Source: JBBQVS01 sp964250765
GTDB lineage: Bacteria > Chloroflexota > Ktedonobacteria > Ktedonobacterales > Ktedonobacteraceae
Length of the DNA stretch: 64,000 nt
Reading direction: 5' to 3'
Assembly: GCA_964250765.1 (NCBI GenBank)
Contig: CAXUHF010000009.1
Span: forward strand, 9,564 to 73,563
Position numbers and translations under genes: made by a program. How positions within the stretch are numbered: the stretch's first letter is position 1; every line of letters begins with the position of its first letter. The notes beneath the pieces were generated by a model. That model was not told the origin of the DNA and made no database searches. It saw nothing but the letters and a program-made list of their open reading frames with translations. Below are positions 27,612 through 36,082 of this stretch, in pieces.

Positions 27612-28583
27612 TTATGCCCTATCGTATCTTACTGTATCGCCGAGGATGCTGTCGATCTGCTTGAGCACATCATCGGAGAGGGTGATATCCGCCGCTTTGA
27701 CGTTCTCTTCAACTTGCTGCACTTTCGTGGCACCGATGATTGCGGAGCTAACATTTTCCTGACGTAATATCCACGCGAGGGCAAGGTTTGACATAGTGTA
27801 GCCGTGCTGTTTCGCAAATTCTTGCAGGTTCTGTACGGCGGTAAGCGTCTTATCGCTCATGAGGTCCTTCATGAACATATTCTGCTGTTCGTTTGCAGCA
27901 CGTGTCCCCTGCTCCGGCTGCTGTCCTGGCTTGTATTTACCAGTGAGAATACCTTGTGCAAGTGGTGAAAAAACAACTTGTCCGATGCCCTCACGCTCAC
28001 ATAATGGCACAATCTCTTGCTCGATATAGCGTGTCAGCATATTATACACTGGCTGATTAGAGACGAGTTTGTGCAGATGTTGTTCGTGTGCAATGCCAAC
28101 GGCATCAGCGATTTGTGCCGCCGACCATTCCGAAACACCAGCGTACAGGATTTTACCTTGTGAGACCAGATCATCAAGGGCACGTAATGTCTCCTCAAGC
28201 GGCGTCTCGGTGTCGTAGCGATGGCACTGATACAGGTCGATGTAATCCGTTCCCAGACGACGCAGACTTGCATTGCACTGCTCCATAATGTGCTTGCGCG
28301 AGAGACCACGATCATTTGGACCATCACCCATCGGAAAATACACTTTTGTTGCCAGCACATAGGAGTCGCGTGGAAACTCTTGCAGTGCCCGTCCAACAAC
28401 AGCCTCCGTCTTGCCACGATTATATACGTTCGCAGTGTCAAAGAAATTAACACCCAGATTGTAGGCTGTATGAATACAGTCAATCGCGGTCTTTTCTTCC
28501 ACCGAATCGCTATACGTCAGCCAACTACCCAGGCTAATCGCGCTTACACGTACTCCAGCACTCCCCAAATGTCTATATTGCAT
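27612..28583 (-). CDS. Aldo/keto reductase (voltage-gated K+ channel beta-subunit-like)
   Basis: A 323-residue NADPH-dependent oxidoreductase with the AKR TIM barrel: MQYRHLGSAGVRVSAISLGS at the start, the tetrad Asp and Tyr in FFDTANVYNRGKTE, Lys in VLATKVYFP and His in YQCHRYD. The cofactor segment (SSAIIGATKVQQVEEN) resembles the YghZ/KCNAB group, which reduces aldehydes such as methylglyoxal. ATG 28583 is set by AAGGAG just upstream; the frame extends to 28703 only by running towards a family A repeat. It is followed by the Mop gene. Confidence 0.9.
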   Translation of the reverse strand: MQYRHLGSAGVRVSAISLGSWLTYSDSVEEKTAIDCIHTAYNLGVNFFDTANVYNRGKTEAVVGRALQEFPRDSYVLATKVYFPMGDGPNDRGLSRKHIMEQCNASLRRLGTDYIDLYQCHRYDTETPLEETLRALDDLVSQGKILYAGVSEWSAAQIADAVGIAHEQHLHKLVSNQPVYNMLTRYIEQEIVPLCEREGIGQVVFSPLAQGILTGKYKPGQQPEQGTRAANEQQNMFMKDLMSDKTLTAVQNLQEFAKQHGYTMSNLALAWILRQENVSSAIIGATKVQQVEENVKAADITLSDDVLKQIDSILGDTVRYDRA

Positions 28584-28628
28584 TGTATTGCTACTCCTTC
28601 TGTACATCAGGACTTGATGCATTTTGGT

Positions 28629-28753
28629 GGTAGGGACCGATGTATCGCGTCCAAAGATGGGAGCGGAAGGGCACATGCTGGGGAAGAAGATCAATGCCGA
28701 CACGTTGCCCCTTCACCACCCCCATCCTTGGACGCGATACATCGGTCCCTACC
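28629..28753. repeat. Palindromic repeat, family A
   Basis: 125 bp. The arms start GGTAGGGACCGATGTATCGC and extend over 30 bp with one mismatch. The arm variant (GATGTATC) is matched on the other side (GATACATC), showing paired change relative to other copies (GATTTATC / GATAAATC). Confidence 0.88.
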
Positions 28754-28916
28754 GATAATTTTTTCTCTATCGTTACGGTATGGCATAGCAAGTCATCGTG
28801 TCAAGGTCAAGCGTAGGCTACAGTCCTATCCATTTGGTGAAATTACACATTTTCAGTATCCTATACATAAGCTTAATGGATAGGCAAAACACAGGGTATA
28901 TATGGAGGAAGAGATT

Positions 28917-30332
28917 GTGGATACGCAGAAAAGTAGTGGCGAGCAAAAGATGACAGAACGAGAGGCTGTTCCTGGCACGCCTATTGTACGGGGCAACACT
29001 CCCCGCCCGTTCATGTATAACACGATGACAACAATACCACCAAGCCAATTACCAGAAGAACAATTATCTCAAGATACTCATGGAACGTTCTCTACCGTCT
29101 CAGCTTTTCCTACAAAGCCACCGTCTGCACCGCCATTACCAGAGGAACCAGATGACTATAGCGAATCGGAAGAGTTGCCCACGTCTAGTAAAGACACCTC
29201 TGCTGAAGTGGAGACGTTTGCGTGGCTTTTCGAGTACGGTCTTGAAATGGATAATACGCTCCTGAACACACCAGAACGACTTGACGGCCTCGCACTGCTC
29301 TATGGTCCAGCCATGTTGAAAGGTTATAGGTTGCTCGTGGGGAGCTATGAAGTTGCGGGCGGAGGAGAACGAACAGTGGCAACTATCGTTCCTGATACGC
29401 GGCCTGATGCCGAAGTATGGGGTGTACTATATCGCGTTCCACAGTCCCTGACGCAAGCACGAGGTGGTGAACCTGCACTTTTGGACATCGTGCATGTGCA
29501 GCCGCAAAGCAACATACAGGCGATGCATGTGGTAGTGCGAGAAAGCTATCGCAATCGTACACTCTCCTGTATCACCTATATCTGGCAAGATACCACGACG
29601 CTTCAACCTTTCTCAATAAAGGAATACGATGCCCTGGATGTCTATATTCGTCGTCTCACCTCGATTGCCAAAAAGCAGAAGTTGCCTGATGCCTATAGTA
29701 AAAATTTGGCGCATCTCGCTATACTTCCAGCTATACCCGATACTCCTTCTGCACAGAGTTCACAAAAAGAGGCATCGTCACCTTTGCTCACTCCCACAAC
29801 GGAGCAACAGACAGAACCGCTTGTGCTACCTGTTAAGAAGTTAGAAAAATCTGTACGCCTCCAGGATACATCACCGCTTATCCGTCAGGTACAACGTGTA
29901 CCAATCAAGGCATATCCTCAACGTTGGTTTGTTGCCTTTGCCCTCTATCTCTTCTGCCTTCTGCTGGCGGTGCTTGCATTCGCTATTGTGCAAGGCGTAG
30001 GTATCGCAAATGACGTTTTAAACGAACATTTCACGCTCCTCAGCGTTCCGTGGCTTGTCCTGATCTACGGTCTTTTAGGTGGCTGCGTCAGTAGTATCAT
30101 TACGCTAGGACGTATCGCGCAGCCAGTCGATGCACCTGTTTTTGTCATCATCACATGGTTCACGCGTCCGTTCGTCGGTGCGGTCCTCGCCCTCTTCGCC
30201 TACCTCCTGCTCAATAGTGGCATCTTCCTGCCCGCCAACACCGCGACAGGAGGACAGCACCAAGCCCTGTTTTTGCTGATCGGGGCATTGGCTGGTGTGT
30301 GTGAGGGCTGGCTATTCTTGCGGAAACAGTAA
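28917..30332 (+). CDS. Membrane protein with a gamma-glutamylcyclotransferase-like N-terminal domain
   Basis: After a disordered 95-residue N-terminus, residues about 100-210 resemble the GGCT/AIG2 fold: FEYGLEMDNTLL, GPAMLKGYRLLVGSYE, TIVPDTRPDAEVWGVLYRVP. These folds act on gamma-glutamyl amines, but the catalytic Glu cannot be placed with confidence. A linker leads to four C-terminal membrane helices (LYLFCLLLAVLAFAIV, WLVLIYGLLGGCVSSII, FVGAVLALFAYLLLN, ALFLLIGALAGVCEGWLF). The combination is unfamiliar to me. The start is taken at GTG 28917 because GGAGGA lies 7 bp before it; ATG 28902, five codons up, has no ribosome site. It is a single gene, with repeats on both sides. Confidence 0.6.
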   Translation: MDTQKSSGEQKMTEREAVPGTPIVRGNTPRPFMYNTMTTIPPSQLPEEQLSQDTHGTFSTVSAFPTKPPSAPPLPEEPDDYSESEELPTSSKDTSAEVETFAWLFEYGLEMDNTLLNTPERLDGLALLYGPAMLKGYRLLVGSYEVAGGGERTVATIVPDTRPDAEVWGVLYRVPQSLTQARGGEPALLDIVHVQPQSNIQAMHVVVRESYRNRTLSCITYIWQDTTTLQPFSIKEYDALDVYIRRLTSIAKKQKLPDAYSKNLAHLAILPAIPDTPSAQSSQKEASSPLLTPTTEQQTEPLVLPVKKLEKSVRLQDTSPLIRQVQRVPIKAYPQRWFVAFALYLFCLLLAVLAFAIVQGVGIANDVLNEHFTLLSVPWLVLIYGLLGGCVSSIITLGRIAQPVDAPVFVIITWFTRPFVGAVLALFAYLLLNSGIFLPANTATGGQHQALFLLIGALAGVCEGWLFLRKQ

Positions 30333-30351
30333 TGTTTGGATCATGTTGAAT

Positions 30352-30475
30352 TGTAGGAGTCTCATTCTATTACACTCTGTGGGCTATTCACAGCATTGGA
30401 GAACAGATGCAACGTTGCATCACTTCCATAAACATGGTTCATTGCCAACAAGGTGTAATAGAATTAGACCCTACA
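30352..30475. repeat. Palindromic repeat, family B (diverged left arm)
   Basis: The left end TGTAGGAGTCTCATTCTATT and the right arm ending GAATTAGACCCTACA pair with several mismatches. TTGACA begins one base after the right end. Confidence 0.85.
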
Positions 30476-30525
30476 ATTGACATACGAGACGCCCCTTCAA
30501 CAGAGGTTTTTGAGGAAAAAACGGC

Positions 30526-30581
30526 TGTAGGGGCCATAATTCATTACGCCCTGTTGGAGATTGACCAATTAGATGAGGGCG
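30526..30581. repeat. Palindromic repeat, family C (right half decayed)
   Basis: The left arm TGTAGGGGCCATAATTCATT is intact. Only GAGGGCG remains of the right arm at 30575-30581. Confidence 0.65.
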
Positions 30582-30680
30582 TTGGTGCTAGCATTTCTAC
30601 GTTCGCTAACCATACGCGTTTGGAACAGGACGTAACAATCATAAGCCAATGGTGTTGAAGGTATAGACTAGTAGATGGCT

Positions 30681-32294
30681 CTAATAGGCTATATCTGCTG
30701 TTTCTCTCTTTGCCTTGATTGCTTTTGCAACTTGCTCAATTCCGTAGGTATGAAAGAGAAATTGAATAAGGCGCATTCGGGATGTTGGATGCCACACCGT
30801 TTTGCTCACCAGCTTTTCGACTACGCTGTTCAATTCTGCTGGTAGTAATGCAAGCCTAGAGGCTTCCTCTCGGTGTCTTGCTCTGAGAAGCCAGCTTTGT
30901 CGAATTTCTTCCGATGGGATATTTAGCTGAATGATAGTTATTGGGTCTATTGAGAGCGTGAGATATTCGACGTTTAGGGAAAGTATTCGCACACTTTCTA
31001 TTGCGGATTCAGATATTGCAAACTCTTCGTCTAGTCCTCGGATTGCTGTCGCAAAGAAATCGTTATCGCCTTTTTGTATGGGGACACCTTCGCGGTTATT
31101 TGCTGGGGCATTCATCGTTTCCTCGAATGAGGCCGACCAGTGATTTGGGTAGAAAGCAACGGACATAGAACGCTGCATAAGTAAGATTTGTTGATCTTCT
31201 GTAACTACTACGCATTGGACGCTTACTGGTGCAGGTATGAGAGATGTACCCATATCGGTGGAACTATATGTAAGGGCTGTGTTACCATACTTTTGGCGTA
31301 TAGAAATTTGTGAACCATCTAACGCTTTTAAGAGTGGTTCGTCAAAGAATGGGTTTAAGCTGAAGTAGTCATAGAATCCAATGGGGGCTAGTACAACTTT
31401 AAGGTGATCTAGTTCGCTGAATGCGGGTGAAGCCGAAACGAGTCTATAATGAGGTGCGTTGAAATAGTGTTTTTCAATTGCGGATAGCTTTTCTTTTCTT
31501 ATGTCGGCTAGGTCATCAGGTATGGGCTGCTGAGTCGTTAAAATGGTCGTCTGTATATCGTGGAGTTCCCATCCTTTAAAGTTTTCGCTGTTCGTAAGAA
31601 TGATGCAGTCATCGACGGCGAAGTGTTCTACTTCTGCTAGCTCCATAAGCCATCGAGCATTATCTGAGGCTAATGTGTATAAGCTGTGAGATTTGAGAAT
31701 GGCGTCTGCTTCTTCTCCATATTGATTTCCTACCACTATTCTCCCTCCTATTGTTTCTGCATAGTGAGTATGATTTTGTATAGTTTGCGGCATAAGTAAG
31801 TTTTCAGAATTATTTCGGTTACGTTCTTGGTCAAGTCGTCTTCTGAGTTCCTGTAAAGCGTTACTGTATTCTTGCGCTTTCAATTTCAGATTTGGAGGAG
31901 CGTTAATAACACCAAATTCTTGTTCCCGTTTCTGTAGGTTCTTGAGAAGTTGTTCGTAGATTTGCTCTACTCTTTCAAGGTCATTCGTTTCGTGAGACGA
32001 GCCTTTTGCAATATGTGGGGCTAAACCAAGTTGAATTTCTTCCATTTCAGCTAAGAGCGAACGGTCGATATTCGCTAAGTTTAAATATCTTTCGGTTTCT
32101 GTTGTAGATGTGCATAGTATTTCCGCAAGGTTGATAAGTAGTTTGCGCATTGGCCCTTTAAATGGTTGAGAAACCTCATTGTTTTCTATACGCGATATCG
32201 TGCTTCTACTCGTACCAACTAACTTTGCCAGTTCTTCAAGTGAGAGGTCTGCGCTACTACGTAAGTTAGATAAAAATGCTCCAAAGTATCTCAT
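30681..32294 (-). CDS. XRE-type HTH protein with a C-terminal Nudix-like domain
   Basis: Residues 5-50 form an XRE helix-turn-helix (LSLEELAKLVGTSRSTISRI). A helical middle with a coiled-coil stretch (ALQELRRRLDQERNR) follows. The C-terminal part, about 345-530, looks like a Nudix fold: VQCVVVTEDQQILLMQRS, NHWSASFEE and a box AIRGLDEEFAI in which the RxxxEE core is kept but the upstream Gly pattern is loose. A repressor that senses a nucleotide-derived ligand is a reasonable inference; hydrolysis is uncertain. The gene is visibly richer in A and T than its neighbours, suggesting recent acquisition. ATG 32294 is the first in frame. The next plus-strand gene is another small HTH-like protein. 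Confidence 0.65.
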   Translation of the reverse strand: MRYFGAFLSNLRSSADLSLEELAKLVGTSRSTISRIENNEVSQPFKGPMRKLLINLAEILCTSTTETERYLNLANIDRSLLAEMEEIQLGLAPHIAKGSSHETNDLERVEQIYEQLLKNLQKREQEFGVINAPPNLKLKAQEYSNALQELRRRLDQERNRNNSENLLMPQTIQNHTHYAETIGGRIVVGNQYGEEADAILKSHSLYTLASDNARWLMELAEVEHFAVDDCIILTNSENFKGWELHDIQTTILTTQQPIPDDLADIRKEKLSAIEKHYFNAPHYRLVSASPAFSELDHLKVVLAPIGFYDYFSLNPFFDEPLLKALDGSQISIRQKYGNTALTYSSTDMGTSLIPAPVSVQCVVVTEDQQILLMQRSMSVAFYPNHWSASFEETMNAPANNREGVPIQKGDNDFFATAIRGLDEEFAISESAIESVRILSLNVEYLTLSIDPITIIQLNIPSEEIRQSWLLRARHREEASRLALLPAELNSVVEKLVSKTVWHPTSRMRLIQFLFHTYGIEQVAKAIKAKRETADIAY

Positions 32295-32542
32295 TTCTCA
32301 AATTTCCCTATTTGCTTTTCATGTCCAGCATTTGCAATATAGAACCTTCTCATTCTTTCACAGAATATCCGTTGTTTTCCCATTATTCTCATTCATAATG
32401 ATACTAGAGCAAGCAAGAATGAAACACTATGAAGCCTTAATAGTAATTTTCTTGCATGTTTATCAAACATTTATGCTTCTGTCTCTTGCTGTTTTGAGAT
32501 AGTATAGCATACTCAGAAATGCTACTAACACAAGGAGATTCT

Positions 32543-32866
32543 ATGTACAAGCGTCCCATTACAGAGCAGAATACTCTACCGTTTCCGCTCTTTCGTCATA
32601 GCTTGCCAACGCTACGCCAACTCCGCGAAAGCTACAATCTAAGCTATTTCGAGGTGGCACAGGCGGCGAAGGTTCATCCACGTGTCGTGTATTGGATGGA
32701 GCACGGTATTAGCGTCTACCCCATAGAAGCGGTCTATATCCTCTCGTCCTTCTCAGTACGCACGAACGGACGATACACCTATACCTTTGACAATGTGCAG
32801 GGGATACGCCTCAAAAATCTCGGACCTGTACAGTGTCCGATTAAACGCAACTCTGTAGGGGTCTAA
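32543..32866 (+). CDS. Small XRE-like helix-turn-helix protein
   Basis: 107 residues. LPTLRQLRESYNLSYFEVAQ followed by AKVHPRVVYWMEHG reads as a Cro/C1-type HTH whose third helix ends in an unusual VYWMEHG. The rest is short, with a strand pair (NGRYTYTFDN). ATG 32543 follows AAGGAG at 5 bp; the frame is open from 32519. The last codons (S-V-G-V-stop) lie inside a family B repeat beginning at 32854, so the natural C-terminus may have been cut or replaced. The gene before it on the other strand also encodes an XRE protein, and the next gene downstream is a small unknown. Confidence 0.6.
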   Translation: MYKRPITEQNTLPFPLFRHSLPTLRQLRESYNLSYFEVAQAAKVHPRVVYWMEHGISVYPIEAVYILSSFSVRTNGRYTYTFDNVQGIRLKNLGPVQCPIKRNSVGV

Positions 32867-32983
32867 TTCCATTACACCCTGTGGGCAATGAACCATCTAA
32901 ACGAGAGCATTTATGCCAGCATTTACACGTCCTATGAACATCGTAGATCGCCAAAAAGGGTGCAATAGAATTAGACCCCTACA
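32854..32983. repeat. Palindromic repeat, family B
   Basis: 130 bp with TGTAGGGG / CCCCTACA ends. The TAA at 32864-32866 inside the left arm is the stop codon of the preceding HTH gene. Five flanking bases (AACTC / GAGTT) extend the pairing. Confidence 0.88.
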
Positions 32984-33010
32984 GAGTTTGATGAAAGGAC
33001 AAATTACCAT

Positions 33011-33457
33011 ATGCATTCCGAAGAGAACACGCGGGAGCAAGACAACAAGTACAAGCGTGAAATGCTGATACGTTCCTTTTTCAATGGGGTTGAACTCGAA
33101 GGGAACCCGATCACTTCCATTCGGTTTGAGGCAATTCTGAGCATCCCACACTATTACGCGGCGTGGCTTAGCACACGACAAGGCGATGAAGCAGTATTGC
33201 GCTTTCCGCCGACATGGACACCCCTGTTACTGACACGTCCGCATGACTATCTTGGTTGGATATTTGTGTATCAAGAAGGCAAAGAGGTGTGTGCCGCCAT
33301 GATTGGGACGGAGCAGCGTGTCGAAGAGGTGTTAAAACGCAAGCCCAACATGGCAGAGATGGCTCTATGGCTTGAACTCGGTGGCTACCAGCAAATGGTA
33401 CGAACCAGCGCGACCTCTGATGTATACGGGCTATATATGCCAACGGGTGGGCAATAA
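33011..33457 (+). CDS. Hypothetical protein
   Basis: 148 residues, not recognised. It begins with a charged helix (REQDNKYKREMLIRSFF), followed by mixed alpha/beta sequence: YYAAWLSTRQGDEAVLRF, HDYLGWIFVYQEGKEVCAAM and a C-terminal helix pair. There are no membrane segment or Cys clusters. ATG 33011 has AAGGAC about 11 bp upstream. It may share a transcript with the small HTH gene, from which it is separated by a family B repeat, and ends 14 bp before a hairpin terminator. Codon use is like the neighbours and the frame is long for chance, so it is probably real. Confidence 0.55.
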   Translation: MHSEENTREQDNKYKREMLIRSFFNGVELEGNPITSIRFEAILSIPHYYAAWLSTRQGDEAVLRFPPTWTPLLLTRPHDYLGWIFVYQEGKEVCAAMIGTEQRVEEVLKRKPNMAEMALWLELGGYQQMVRTSATSDVYGLYMPTGGQ

Positions 33458-33471
33458 AACAGATGCATACC

Positions 33472-33520
33472 AGGACAAAAAACATGCGTGTCACATCATG
33501 ACACGCATGTTTTTTGTCCT
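33472..33520. terminator. Bidirectional hairpin terminator
   Basis: Perfect 22-bp arms (33472-33493 and 33499-33520) with a 5-base loop and A/T tracts at the outer part, between the convergent hypothetical and acyl-CoA dehydrogenase genes. Confidence 0.85.
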
Positions 33521-33522
33521 GT

Positions 33523-34710
33523 CTACTTCTCCTCCAACGCGTACTTCCCAATCATGGAGATCGCGGCATCGTCGATTGGTGGATGCTGCAAGCCTGCGCG
33601 TACATCGCGGTAGTAGCGTTGCATTGGCATCGTCATGGAGAGGCTCGCCGCACCCATCAGACGCATCGCGGTATCGACGATATCTATAGCAGAATTGCTT
33701 ACTATATATTTCGCGGCGGCAAACTGGCTGGCGGGTATGCTATTTGGGTCCTCGCTAAACTGTGCAGCGATACCGTAGAACACAGCACGGCTCTGCAATA
33801 GGGCTAGCTCCATATGCGCGGCCTTTTCCTGAATATGTGGCACACTAGCAATGGGCTTGTCGAGCGAAGTTGGCTTACGTTTACGAGCAAAGGCAATGGC
33901 TTCGTTGCGTGCTGCCGTAGCAATGCCGAGATACACGGCAGTCGTAGGAAATGCCCATGCAGCGAGACGAGTTTGAGAAGCAGGATTTATTGGGATTTGT
34001 TCATCCACGAATGCGTCCGCGTCCACATGCACATTATCAAGAATCAGGTCATTGCTACCACTACCGCGCATACCTAACGAGTTCCAGGTGTCTTTGACCT
34101 GCAAGCCCTGTGCGGTGCGTGGAATCAGGAACGAACCACGATCAGCACTTAAAGGTGTAAGGCTTGTCGTATCTTCGATGCTACAGGTGACAATGAAGAA
34201 CGAGAGGACGGGACTACCTGTTGTGAACGTCTTACGACCTGTCACAATCCATGAACCGTCTTCTTGACGACGTGCAAGAGTGGTTGGTCTGCCACCACGA
34301 CTGGGACTACCCGTCGCGGGTTCGCTTGCTGCGGCATTAATTATCGCGCCATCGTTCACAATCGCAGAGCAGAGACGCTCAAAAAAGGCGTTAGGACCAG
34401 TCACGTTTTCGGCTAACTTTGCGACATGCGAAAGATGCATACTCATTACAAGCGCGGTTGCTCCATCACCTTGAGCCAGTTGTTGCTGGGCCAGCGAGAC
34501 TTCGAGCAGGTCCGCACCCCAGCCACCAAAGTCACGCGGCACGGTCAGCGTCAGATAGCCCGACACTTGCAAGTCTTTATAATTTTCGAGAGGGAATCTG
34601 CCCACCCAATCGTTCTCGTTCGCACGTTTCGCAAAAGTGGTTGCTAGTTCGCTTGCGATGCCAACGAGTTTTTTCTGGCGGTCAGTTATAGGATATGCAG
34701 GGAAAGCCAT
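33523..34710 (-). CDS. Acyl-CoA dehydrogenase family protein
   Basis: A 395-residue flavoprotein of the acyl-CoA dehydrogenase fold. It shows the N-terminal helical domain (PRDFGGWGADLLEVSLAQQQ), the middle beta domain with ASEPATGSPSRGG and WIVTGRKTFTTG, and the C-terminal helical domain ending YYRDVRAGLQHPPIDD, the usual place for FAD-contacting residues. It should oxidise an acyl-CoA or a related thioester, or act as a flavin monooxygenase of the same fold. Substrate is unknown. AAGGAA precedes ATG 34710. It lies downstream of aacS and the phosphotransferase on the same strand, after a 305-bp spacer, which suggests an acyl-CoA degradation cluster. Confidence 0.85.
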   Translation of the reverse strand: MAFPAYPITDRQKKLVGIASELATTFAKRANENDWVGRFPLENYKDLQVSGYLTLTVPRDFGGWGADLLEVSLAQQQLAQGDGATALVMSMHLSHVAKLAENVTGPNAFFERLCSAIVNDGAIINAAASEPATGSPSRGGRPTTLARRQEDGSWIVTGRKTFTTGSPVLSFFIVTCSIEDTTSLTPLSADRGSFLIPRTAQGLQVKDTWNSLGMRGSGSNDLILDNVHVDADAFVDEQIPINPASQTRLAAWAFPTTAVYLGIATAARNEAIAFARKRKPTSLDKPIASVPHIQEKAAHMELALLQSRAVFYGIAAQFSEDPNSIPASQFAAAKYIVSNSAIDIVDTAMRLMGAASLSMTMPMQRYYRDVRAGLQHPPIDDAAISMIGKYALEEK

Positions 34711-35015
34711 AGATAATATGTTCCTTTGATTTTTGTCAGGTCACAAGGTAGGATACAGTGATGCAATGAACAAGTTCATGAGGATACGTCACCTGTAGAG
34801 GTCTAATTCTATTACATCCTCGGGGCGATAAACCATTCGACAAGGATTGATGTTACATTCCAACATGTCCTGCAACATGGTTAATTGCCAACAGAGTGTA
34901 ATAGAATTAGACCCCTACGAACGTTTCGTATTCTCGTTATTTTGTTACATCGCATGCCGTCCTTTTCAATACTACACTCCTACATTGTTACTATATAAAA
35001 ATGTTAAAAGCGTCA
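34711..35015. other. Spacer with a family B repeat
   Basis: About 305 bp between the phosphotransferase and acyl-CoA dehydrogenase genes. Apart from the repeat at 34794-34919 nothing stands out. It may hold a promoter for the dehydrogenase, but no clear one is seen. Confidence 0.5.
34794..34919. repeat. Palindromic repeat, family B
   Basis: Left TGTAGAGGTCTAATTCTATT, right arm ending GAATTAGACCCCTAC. The inner loop has diverged from other copies. Confidence 0.85.
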
Positions 35016-36080
35016 TCACACGTTGTTACTCTCCACTAGATATGCGGCATGCAAGACAAGAGTGTGTACACGTTTGCCAAAGATGGAGAAGCGCGCATCT
35101 TGTGTCTGTCCACGTTTCCAACGCGCGTAAATCTGCTGGAGAATAACGGCGAGTTTGAAGTACGCGAACGCCATGTAAAACTGCATCGAGGAGATGTCGC
35201 GCCTGCTCTTTTGCGCGTATGCCTCAATGAATTGTGCGCGTGTGAGAAATCCGGGCGAGGTTGTCACCGTTGGCAAAACCTCTCTCAAGTCCTCTGAATC
35301 ATCTGGCTGAATCCAGTAGCATAGTGAGACGGCGAGATCGAAGAGCGGATCACCGATTGTCGCCATCTCCCAATCCAGCACAGCGGTGGCTTGTGTCACG
35401 TCTTCAAGACTGAACAGCATATTGTTCAATTTAAAGTCGTTGTGAATGAGCGATGGCGCGGGACTCGACGGTGTATGTGCTACAAGCCATTGTGTGAGCG
35501 GCTCGACCTGCGCTATGTCGTCCGTCTTAGCACGCGCATAACGTTCAATCCAGCCTTTCACCTGTCGCCCTAGAAAGCCTTCGGGATGCCCCAGCACACC
35601 TAAGCCTGCCGCTTGCCAATCAATACCATGAATATGTACGAGCGTATTCACGGTTGTCAACGAGATACCGCGCCCAATCTCTTCACTCGGTGTCACTCCT
35701 GGCGGAAAGGTATCGTTCAGCACCACCCCGCGTTTGCGTTCCATTACATAGAATGGCACGCCCATGATACTTAAATCGTTACAAAAGACATAGGGCTTGG
35801 GGGCAAGCGAGAAGACTGGATGCACTTTTTGCAGTAGGCCAGACTCACGCTCCATGTCGTGCGCCTTTGGCGGTACAGGTCCAAATGGTGGACGCCGCAA
35901 CACACCTTCCCACGCACCGACTTGTAGTAGGTAGGTCAGATTCGAGGCACCGGAAGGAAATTGACGCACCTGCAGCGTACCTTCGCCCAGCCCTTCGATG
36001 TGCTTCCGCAGATACTGTTCTATCGTTGGCAGATCAAAACTTTCGCCGACACGAATGTCTATCGTCTCTTCAATCTGCAT
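35016..36080 (-). CDS. Phosphotransferase family protein (APH/ACAD10-like kinase)
   Basis: A 354-residue aminoglycoside-phosphotransferase-fold kinase. Motifs are FPSGASNLTYLLQVG near the N-terminus, the Brenner motif LIHNDFKLNNMLF with the catalytic Asp, and VLDWEMATIGDPLFDLA with the metal-binding Asp. In many bacteria such kinases sit beside acyl-CoA dehydrogenases, and in animals they are fused to ACAD10/11, where the kinase phosphorylates 4-hydroxyacyl-CoAs. The same neighbourhood here (aacS, acyl-CoA dehydrogenase) points to that role, by inference. It starts 2 bp after the aacS stop, so the two are co-translated. Confidence 0.87.
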   Translation of the reverse strand: MQIEETIDIRVGESFDLPTIEQYLRKHIEGLGEGTLQVRQFPSGASNLTYLLQVGAWEGVLRRPPFGPVPPKAHDMERESGLLQKVHPVFSLAPKPYVFCNDLSIMGVPFYVMERKRGVVLNDTFPPGVTPSEEIGRGISLTTVNTLVHIHGIDWQAAGLGVLGHPEGFLGRQVKGWIERYARAKTDDIAQVEPLTQWLVAHTPSSPAPSLIHNDFKLNNMLFSLEDVTQATAVLDWEMATIGDPLFDLAVSLCYWIQPDDSEDLREVLPTVTTSPGFLTRAQFIEAYAQKSRRDISSMQFYMAFAYFKLAVILQQIYARWKRGQTQDARFSIFGKRVHTLVLHAAYLVESNNV

Positions 36081-36082
36081 GG

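Larger units (their letters stand above)
30333..30680. other. Intergenic region filled by repeats
   Basis: About 350 bp between the GGCT-like gene and the end of the XRE-Nudix gene. It contains a family B copy and a decayed family C copy. The open frame through it is made of repeat sequence and is not a gene. Confidence 0.7.

Noticed and set aside
28584..28703. Upstream extension of the aldo/keto reductase gene
   Set aside because: It runs into a family A repeat; the family N-terminus MQYRHLG with AAGGAG fits ATG 28583.
30407..30658. Open frame of 83 codons in the repeat-filled spacer
   Set aside because: It consists of family B and C repeat sequence and has no ribosome site or known domain.
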